19,825 nucleotides of DNA, taken from CBINFS01 sp966250015 (GTDB lineage: Bacteria > Bacteroidota > Rhodothermia > Rhodothermales > DASSAV01). Within the stretch, counting starts at the first letter, position 1. Every line of letters begins with the position of its first letter. This document shows, piece after piece, positions 14,967 to 19,825 of the stretch. Under the pieces are notes generated by a model that searched no databases, had not been told where the DNA came from, and saw nothing but the letters and a program-made list of their open reading frames with translations. The translations under genes were made by a program, and so were the position numbers. Location: positions 1-19,825 of the forward strand of contig CBINFS010000060.1 in assembly GCA_966250015.1 (NCBI GenBank), given 5' to 3'.

Positions 14967-15187
14967 GCGCACTCCTTCTCCGAAAGCAGCCTGCAAAGAT
15001 AATCCCGTGCCTCCTCCGGCTCGAGTATGACTGTCGTGTATCGAGTGGTTATGACGATGTGCCGGGGCGACTCCCGGTAATCGAGCACGCACCCGCACCG
15101 CAAGCCGATCCGAATGAGCCGTTGGAACGAACATCGCCCGGCCGCGGTCCTGAGCGGGCACGTAAGGCACTTGGTGGGTCTGATCAT
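14951..15187 (-). CDS. Small cysteine-rich FeoA-like protein
   Basis: A 78-residue protein. Its C-terminal part ('FQRLIRIGLRCGCVLDYRES ... HIVITTRYTTVILEPEEARDYL') fits the FeoA/SH3-like fold: a helix, 'iGLrpG', then beta strands and a helix with the usual 'L.xxEA'. The N-terminus carries Cys7-x2-Cys10-x8-Cys19 and later Cys31-x-Cys33, unlike typical FeoA, and could bind a metal or Fe-S cluster. FeoA assists ferrous iron uptake by FeoB; no feoB is present here. ATG 15187 is chosen; a TTG at 15220 is in frame but would add an unconserved extension. Alternatively it is an orphan metal-binding protein. Confidence 0.45.
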   Translation of the reverse strand: MIRPTKCLTCPLRTAAGRCSFQRLIRIGLRCGCVLDYRESPRHIVITTRYTTVILEPEEARDYLCRLLSEKECARAAA

Positions 15188-15425
15188 TTGTCCATTTACT
15201 GTAACGCAAGCCGGGCGCAATGATAAGACGCTCAGAAAGCTGGATCAACCGCTTACGACTCACTTGCTGTATGCGGATACTTCTCCAGATGTTCAAATTC
15301 CCGGTTCTTCTGCTGTTTTCACGGGTATAGTGTTTCAACTTGTGCCGAATCCGGGGGAAAGATGCGTCAAAAACGGGGAATGGGATTTGCTCTGGGTGGA
15401 GAGGTGGCGCAGTGTTGGGAATTGT

Positions 15426-15800
15426 TCAATCTAAAACATGCTCAACAGCACGAATGAATAGTTCGACTTCGTCTGCGTACCAAGACACACTTTCTTCTGA
15501 CTGTTCCGAGGCAACCTCATAGTCTGCCGCCTGACGAAGTCGATATGCTCTGGGGAGGACTCTGGCGACGGCTTCATCCACCTTCCCAGTGAGCACGAAA
15601 TGATCTCTAAACTGCTCGTGGGTGCCGGCGTGAGTCCGCGGCGTGATCCCTTCAGAAAGGAGTGACGCCCTGGCTGCGTAGTAGGCTGCATAATCGGTCC
15701 GACTCATGGCACTCTCGGGGTCTCCAGAACCGAGTATGAGCCGGGCGGAGCGGAGCGTACGCCATGCTTTTGCCATAAGGCTCGAAAGGTGGGGTGCCAT
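15426..15800 (-). CDS. HEPN-domain protein
   Basis: A 124-residue all-helical protein of the HEPN family, usually paired with a minimal nucleotidyltransferase (MNT). Landmarks: 'MAKAWRTLRSARLILGSGDP', 'SRTDYAAYYAARASLLSEGI', 'HEQFRDHFVLTGKVDEAVAR' and 'AYRLRQAADYEVASEQSEE'. Arg55-x5-His61 matches the R-x4-6-H pattern of HEPN ribonucleases, so catalytic activity is possible. GAGG lies 10 bases before ATG 15800; a second ATG at 15776 is possible but has no Shine-Dalgarno. In HEPN/MNT pairs the HEPN member is normally toxin or effector. The gene immediately upstream appears to be a broken MNT. Local base composition looks less GC-rich than the surrounding genes. Confidence 0.8.
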   Translation of the reverse strand: MAPHLSSLMAKAWRTLRSARLILGSGDPESAMSRTDYAAYYAARASLLSEGITPRTHAGTHEQFRDHFVLTGKVDEAVARVLPRAYRLRQAADYEVASEQSEESVSWYADEVELFIRAVEHVLD

Positions 15801-15801
15801 A

Positions 15802-15940
15802 CTTCCACACCCTCTGAGTGGACGTTCATCATTAGAGGGTGACTTTCGTCTCTAAAGCGTCCTTCTGAGACAGGAATGAGATGCAGGCGAAGGTCGTACC
15901 AATCTATATAGTCAATCTCAAGATCTACAAGGCGTTCAGT
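15802..15940 (-). pseudogene. Remnant of MNT-type nucleotidyltransferase (C-terminal part)
   Basis: On the minus strand just upstream of the HEPN gene an open stretch reads 'LEIDYIDWYDLRLHLIPVSE', 'GRFRDESHPLMMNVHSEGVEVW'. The strands, the 'hLipvSe' segment and the 'N.hsEGVEV' tail resemble the end of MNT antitoxin-type nucleotidyltransferases. A stop (TAA, 15941-15943) interrupts it. Farther upstream (about 16018-15944) the same frame reads 'GSYGSASRY', reminiscent of the GSxxxG catalytic motif, but the essential D-x-D is not visible. Hairpin repeat copy 3 lies directly beyond at 16023-16051, where the N-terminus should be. The frame runs on into the HEPN gene as overlap. The gap 15801-16195 otherwise holds no gene. 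Confidence 0.45.
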
Positions 15941-16022
15941 TTATTTGACGAGATCAGGATTTGATCCGGAATCTATATAACGGTAGCGTGAGGCTGAACC
16001 GTATGAGCCTGTGGAGACATTT

Positions 16023-16051
16023 CCTGGATCTCCGCCTTCGCGGAGATGACG
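16023..16051. repeat. Dispersed hairpin repeat, copy 3 of 4
   Basis: Same core as copies 1 and 2 (CCTGG, stem at 16028-16047, GACG). The following bases (AATTTGTTTA) resemble those after copy 1. It lies between the MNT remnant and the 3' end of the beta-lactamase-like gene, the same kind of position as copy 1 beyond floA. Confidence 0.85.
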
Positions 16052-16195
16052 AATTTGTTTAAGTTTTCAATATCATTTATTGATCGGCCTTCCGTCTCAC
16101 CCGTTCAAGCAGTTATCTGCGGACTATTTTTCCCCTTTGTCAATCCGAGGAAGGTCGTTACCCCTCAAAGCCATCAGCTAAGTCCAATTAAAACT

Positions 16196-17893
16196 TCAAA
16201 ACGCCACCTTCTCAAAACGCACATTTCGTACGCGACCGGTGGAGACGCGCATGGTGGTGATGTTTCCGGATGAATCGCGCTCGAAACGAGCGTCACCGAA
16301 AAACCAGGCGTCGCCGGTGAAACGGTCCTTTGCCAGGTATGAAAGGCCGAAGTCGCTGTGGCGCTGGTGGCGAACTTTCAGCTTGCCCTCCTCCAGCATC
16401 ACCACGTAAGAGGTTTCGAGCTCCGGGCTGTAATACCGCCCGACAAAGGCGGCGAGCTCTTCGGGCGTCGGCTCCGTGCCGCGATCAAGTCGCCGCGCCT
16501 TGTTGGGGCCGTTTTGCAAAAGCGTCAGGCTGCTAACCCTCCCGTCGGCATCCCGGTGAAAGGTGACCTGCGCATCGACGACCTTGAGGAAAAACGTCGA
16601 ATCGGACGATGCGAAGAGCTCGAACTCCGGTTGGCCGGTGGGCTTGATGAAGAACCGGCCGTCCTTGCGGCTGAACGACATGATGAAAGTCGGCGCCGCG
16701 TCGAGTGAGTATTCACCCGCGTAATCGTCGAATATGGCCGGGTCGATCGCGACCTCAACCGTGTCGGCCGATACAGGAGCCGGGCTTCTCGAGGCGTCAT
16801 TCTTAAGGACGTCTGCCAGGAAGAGGTCTGCCAGCGCAAGAGTTTTCTGCTGCGGGAACAGCGATGCCAGGTTGCTCAACACGACGATACCGGCCTTCGC
16901 TTCGGGGAAAAAGACCACATCGGAGCGGTAGCCAGCGTCTCCCCCGCCATGGCCCACCATCTTGAGCCCTTTGTAATTGCCGATGATGAGCCCGAACGCG
17001 TAGCTGAGCGTGTCGCCGCTGTTCAAAACGCCCCGCTCCATCATCTGGTCGACGGCTGTGCGGCCGCCGACGCGTCCTGTGCCCAGGTTGGCAAGCCAGA
17101 GGGTCAGGTCCTCTGCGGTCGTGAACAGGCTCGTTGCCCCGGCGTTGGCGTAGCTCAGGACGGCCTTCCGGAATCCACCTTCACCGCCCGGATAGTACGA
17201 GTACGCGCGCCCTTTGACGACCCGCTCGTGGTCGTCGTAGAAAAACGTGTTTTTCATTCCGAGCGGCTCGAAAACCTGCTCCCGCATGAACTCGGGGAAG
17301 GTCTTCCCGCTGACTCGCGCGATGATTTCGGCGAGCAAGGTGTAGCCGGTGTTGCAGTAGACGTGCTCGGCTCCGGGCTCGAAGTTCAGCTCCTGCTGGT
17401 TCTGGAACATCTTCAGGATGTGCTCCCTGGTGATGACGTCGTCGAGCCGCCACCCGGCGATTGCGAGCAGGTCCCACTGGTCGCGCAGGCCGCTCGTATG
17501 GTGGATCAGGTGCCTGATCGTGATGGGTTTGCCGAAGTCAGGCATCTCGGGTACGTGCTTACGGATGTCGTCGTCGAGCGAAAGCTTGCCCTGCTGAGCG
17601 AGCAGGACTGCGCCGAACGCGGTGAACTGCTTGGAGACCGACGCCACGTGGAAGATGGTTTCGGGCGTTATGGGCACGTCATATTCGAGGTTTGCCGCTC
17701 CGTAGCCCTTCGAAAAGATGATCTCTCCGTCTCGGAACACGGCCACGGAGGCGCCAGGCGAGTCGCTGCGGTTGACTTCGGCAAAAATCGAGTCGGCGCG
17801 GGATTCAAGGCTGGCGGTCGGCGATTGAGCCATCGAAAGTGTGTACAGTACCGACCACAGGAGAAGAGGCAGGAGAAGGTATTTGTAAGGCAT
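16196..17893 (-). CDS. Secreted class-C beta-lactamase-family serine hydrolase
   Basis: A 565-residue protein of the beta-lactamase/penicillin-binding superfamily (PF00144). After a signal peptide (residues 1-22, cleavage after MAQ or nearby) it has all three active-site motifs: Ser85-x-x-Lys88 in 'HVASVSKQFT', Tyr179-Cys-Asn181 in 'YCNTGYTLL', and His315-Gly-Gly in 'GHGGGDAGY'. The C-terminal 200 residues are a beta-rich extension ('IFDDYAGEYSLDAAPTFIMS', 'LAAFVGRYYSPELETSYVVM') like the lipocalin-type tail seen in many members. Members act as esterases, D-aminopeptidases or peptidoglycan enzymes as often as lactamases, so resistance should not be assumed. ATG 17893 starts the signal peptide; an upstream ATG at 17986 would add 31 residues. 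It diverges from the glycosidase at 18089, with 195 bases between for both promoters. Confidence 0.92.
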   Translation of the reverse strand: MPYKYLLLPLLLWSVLYTLSMAQSPTASLESRADSIFAEVNRSDSPGASVAVFRDGEIIFSKGYGAANLEYDVPITPETIFHVASVSKQFTAFGAVLLAQQGKLSLDDDIRKHVPEMPDFGKPITIRHLIHHTSGLRDQWDLLAIAGWRLDDVITREHILKMFQNQQELNFEPGAEHVYCNTGYTLLAEIIARVSGKTFPEFMREQVFEPLGMKNTFFYDDHERVVKGRAYSYYPGGEGGFRKAVLSYANAGATSLFTTAEDLTLWLANLGTGRVGGRTAVDQMMERGVLNSGDTLSYAFGLIIGNYKGLKMVGHGGGDAGYRSDVVFFPEAKAGIVVLSNLASLFPQQKTLALADLFLADVLKNDASRSPAPVSADTVEVAIDPAIFDDYAGEYSLDAAPTFIMSFSRKDGRFFIKPTGQPEFELFASSDSTFFLKVVDAQVTFHRDADGRVSSLTLLQNGPNKARRLDRGTEPTPEELAAFVGRYYSPELETSYVVMLEEGKLKVRHQRHSDFGLSYLAKDRFTGDAWFFGDARFERDSSGNITTMRVSTGRVRNVRFEKVAF

Positions 17894-18088
17894 GACGGGT
17901 ACCGCTGCGCGAGCGGGAGTTGGGTGAGGGATCGTTGCCCGTACTCTACGTAATGCCTCCCGAACGGATGCAATCGATCGGATCAAAAAAGCAAGCCCGA
18001 CTGGTAAAGTCGCCCCGGTATTGATATCATCAACGAATCAACCTTTCTCTTTCCAGCCACCTTGTTAATACCAGAGTCGCGTACGTCG

Positions 18089-19474
18089 ATGAAACTTATA
18101 TACAGTCTGATCCTCGTTCTCTTGCTCACGGGCGCGGCATCGCTCGTGGCCCAGCCGATCACCTTGCACCCGGAGAACCCGCACTACTTCCTCTTCCGCG
18201 GGAAGCCCACGGTGCTTGTCACCTCCGGCGAGCACTACGGCGCCGTGATGAACCTGGACTTCAACTACGACACCTACCTCGAAACCATCGCAGCAGATGG
18301 TCTTAACCTGACACGGCTATTCTCGGGCGTCTACGTGGAAGGATGGGGCGAACCCTGGAACACGCTGAATCCTCCTCACGGCCGTTACATTGCCCCTTGG
18401 GCTCGCGGCGAGACGCCGGGTTATTCCGACGGCGGCAACAAGTTCGACCTCACACGGTGGGACCCCGCCTACTTCGAACGTCTGAAGGATTTCGTCCGCA
18501 AGGCCGGTGAGCGGGGCATCGTGGTCGAAATGGTCCTGTTTTGCGTGTACTACAACGACGACAACTGGCGGCTCAGCCCTCTCAACGCCGCCTCGAACGT
18601 GAACGGCATCGGCAACACCGACCGGTTTGCCCCTTACGACGAGACCGACCCCGACCTCATGCGCGTCCAGGAGGCCTTCACCCGGAAAATCGTCTCCGAG
18701 CTCAAGGAGTTCGACAACGTCTACTTTGAGCTGCTCAACGAGCCGTACGCCGACCAGGGACCGCAGGTCAACGACTCGTGGAACGATCGGATCATCGCAG
18801 CCATCCGCGCCGAAACCAAAGACCACCTCATCGCCCTCAACGTTGCCAATGACTCGGCACGGGTCGACGCAATCAACCCCGAGGTTGGCATCCTGAACTT
18901 CCACTACGCCTTCCCGCCCAACGCCGTCACGATGAACTACGACCACCCGAGGGTGATCAGTGACGACGAGACGGGCTTCGACGGCGGGCACGACGAATCG
19001 TACCGTAAAGAGGCGTGGGCATTCATGCTGGCCGGAGGCGGGGCGTACTCGAACCTCGACTGGTCGTTCACCGTCGACTCGCCCGAGGGCACGTCGGAGG
19101 CGGTGCCGGACGACCTCGGCGGCGGCTCCCCCACCCTCCGGATGCAGCTCGGCCACCTCAAGCGGTTCCTCGACGGCTTCGACTTCATCCGGATGCGGCC
19201 GGATAATGGCATCTTCAAAGGCGGCCTGAGCGAAGACGTCCAGGCGTGGGCGCTCGCCGAAGAAGGAAGGGCATACGCGATCTACGTCCACGGCGGCGAC
19301 CAGGTGAACCTCCGGGTGACGCTGCCCGAAGGCAACTACCGCGTCGAGTGGCTCGACACCAAATCCGGCGAGTACACGCCCGCCGAGACCCTAACCCACC
19401 CCGGCGGCGACGCCACCCTCACCTCACCCCCCTACGACACCGACGTCGCGTTGAGCATCAAACGGGTGGAGTGA
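18089..19474 (+). CDS. Secreted GH5-like glycoside hydrolase
   Basis: A 461-residue secreted protein with a signal peptide (residues 1-22, cleavage near SLVAQ). The barrel (about 25-370) has the clan-A pattern of cellulase-type enzymes: acid/base Glu218 in 'YFELLNEPYAD' and a probable nucleophile Glu294 in 'ISDDETGFDGG', with conserved strands such as 'VEMVLFCVYYND' and 'ILNFHYAF'. The last 85 residues are a beta domain ('GRAYAIYVHGGDQVNLRVTL') like the C-terminal domain of the glycosidase at 9945, although the barrels differ in detail. A GH5-type or related fold is likely; substrate unknown. ATG 18089 puts the signal peptide at the start, against 18062. It diverges from the beta-lactamase-like gene. 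Confidence 0.87.
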   Translation: MKLIYSLILVLLLTGAASLVAQPITLHPENPHYFLFRGKPTVLVTSGEHYGAVMNLDFNYDTYLETIAADGLNLTRLFSGVYVEGWGEPWNTLNPPHGRYIAPWARGETPGYSDGGNKFDLTRWDPAYFERLKDFVRKAGERGIVVEMVLFCVYYNDDNWRLSPLNAASNVNGIGNTDRFAPYDETDPDLMRVQEAFTRKIVSELKEFDNVYFELLNEPYADQGPQVNDSWNDRIIAAIRAETKDHLIALNVANDSARVDAINPEVGILNFHYAFPPNAVTMNYDHPRVISDDETGFDGGHDESYRKEAWAFMLAGGGAYSNLDWSFTVDSPEGTSEAVPDDLGGGSPTLRMQLGHLKRFLDGFDFIRMRPDNGIFKGGLSEDVQAWALAEEGRAYAIYVHGGDQVNLRVTLPEGNYRVEWLDTKSGEYTPAETLTHPGGDATLTSPPYDTDVALSIKRVE

Positions 19475-19562
19475 CGGATACCGAGAGCCACCCTCTGCTC
19501 AAGGCGCAGATTTGTTGTGATGGGCTTGACCGAAGACTGGGTGTTTAGTGCAAATAAGACAC

Positions 19563-19607
19563 TAAAAAAATACGTCATCTCCGCCTTCGCGGAGATGACG
19601 TTTTTAT
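19563..19607. terminator. Bidirectional terminator made from hairpin repeat copy 4
   Basis: Here the repeat core (stem ATCTCCGC / GCGGAGAT) is flanked by an extra palindromic pair, giving a perfect 13-bp stem (ACGTC added outside). The stem runs from 19572 to 19601 with loop CTTC. Seven A precede it (19563 region) and five T follow. It lies about 90 bases after the stop of the GH5-like gene and would work on both strands. Confidence 0.8.
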
Positions 19608-19703
19608 TAAGGTGTGCAGTAAAAAGACAAGTTCAGCCTTTGGTCAAGTCTGACTCCTTGTTTTTCCCGGCACCAATTCTGAAATCGCCGGGTTGCGCGC
19701 AGG

Positions 19704-19816
19704 GGATCCATCGCGCGTTTAGCGAACGGCGCTCACGGCACTACCTCTCATTACTAGCACCAATCGATCAGCGCCGTTCGGTACGGGTGGTGGGTATCTT
19801 GGGGAGAGATGGATCC
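19704..19816. other. Nested inverted repeats at the right edge
   Basis: GGATCCAT (19704-19711) is matched by ATGGATCC (19809-19816). Inside, CGAACGGCGCT (19723-19733) is matched by AGCGCCGTTCG (19770-19780). Both pairs are exact and nest symmetrically, leaving a 36-base loop. The gap 19475-19825 contains no supportable gene. It may be a structured RNA, a recombination site or an element end cut by the window. Confidence 0.5.
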
Positions 19817-19825
19817 GTGCGTTTC

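Noticed and set aside
14832..15338. A 168-codon minus-strand frame overlapping the DUF1080 end and the FeoA-like gene
   Set aside because: It runs through the end of the DUF1080 gene in antisense and has an unstructured Arg/Pro-rich translation. The shorter frame at 14951-15187 has a plausible fold.
16949..17953. A 334-codon plus-strand open frame over the beta-lactamase-like gene
   Set aside because: Antisense shadow; the minus strand encodes SxxK, YxN and HGG in the right order.
19620..19720. Possible start of a transposase gene on the minus strand near the right edge
   Set aside because: Short open stretches here have stops in every useful frame and no convincing motif, so no gene can be supported.
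1..19825. CRISPR array
   Set aside because: The repeats are few, far apart, irregularly spaced and hairpin-centred; there are no regular spacers or cas genes.

Overview
The window is a GC-rich (roughly 60%) bacterial chromosomal segment with about seventeen supportable protein genes. They encode periplasmic or lipoprotein carbohydrate-active enzymes, a sigma/anti-sigma pair with a FecR-like C-terminal part, a flotillin-like FloA, a DUF1080 lipoprotein and a DUF5060/DUF4038 glycosidase. This mix, together with hairpin repeats dispersed between genes, suggests the Bacteroidota/Rhodothermota neighbourhood, perhaps a Rhodothermales-like marine or environmental lineage. That placement is inference from gene content. 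No rRNA, complete tRNA, ribosomal or other phylogenetic marker gene is present.

Layout. Positions 188-2141 (minus) hold floA and an AraC-family regulator. Positions 2372-6618 (plus) hold a secreted NTF2-like protein, a PQQ-type aldose dehydrogenase lipoprotein ending in a strong terminator, a repeat-rich gap with a tRNA 3'-end fragment, a secreted SMP-30-like beta-propeller, and a membrane-anchored protein of unknown function ending in a strong terminator. Positions 7056-8806 (plus) hold an ECF sigma factor overlapping by 4 bases a zinc-finger/FecR-like anti-sigma factor. An AhpD-like protein (9129-9704, minus) faces that pair, with a bidirectional terminator between them. Positions 9945-12539 (plus) hold a secreted DUF5060/DUF4038 glycosidase and an SDR oxidoreductase. 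Positions 12540-13089 carry two small elements, each bounded by inverted copies of one repeat. Positions 13090-13929 (minus) encode a 40-residue very basic protein and a DUF2993-like lipoprotein. A DUF1080 lipoprotein follows (plus). Then come a small cysteine-rich FeoA-like protein and a HEPN protein (both minus), the latter preceded by what looks like the broken remains of its nucleotidyltransferase partner. The window closes with a divergent pair, a secreted class-C beta-lactamase-like hydrolase (minus) and a secreted GH5-like glycosidase (plus), and a repeat-bearing tail.

Functionally, most genes act outside the cytoplasm on sugars: PQQ dehydrogenase, SMP-30-like propeller, DUF1080 (3-keto-glycoside hydrolase family) and two glycoside-hydrolase-type proteins. 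They are single units separated by terminators and repeats, not one polysaccharide-utilisation operon; no SusC/SusD pair is visible. The sigma/anti-sigma pair may respond to envelope signals, but its targets are not evident.

I see no clear new defence or mobile system. The best candidates for a second look are the repeat families (four nearly identical hairpins, two inverted-pair elements), the HEPN gene with a decayed partner, the tRNA 3' fragment, and the 40-residue basic protein.
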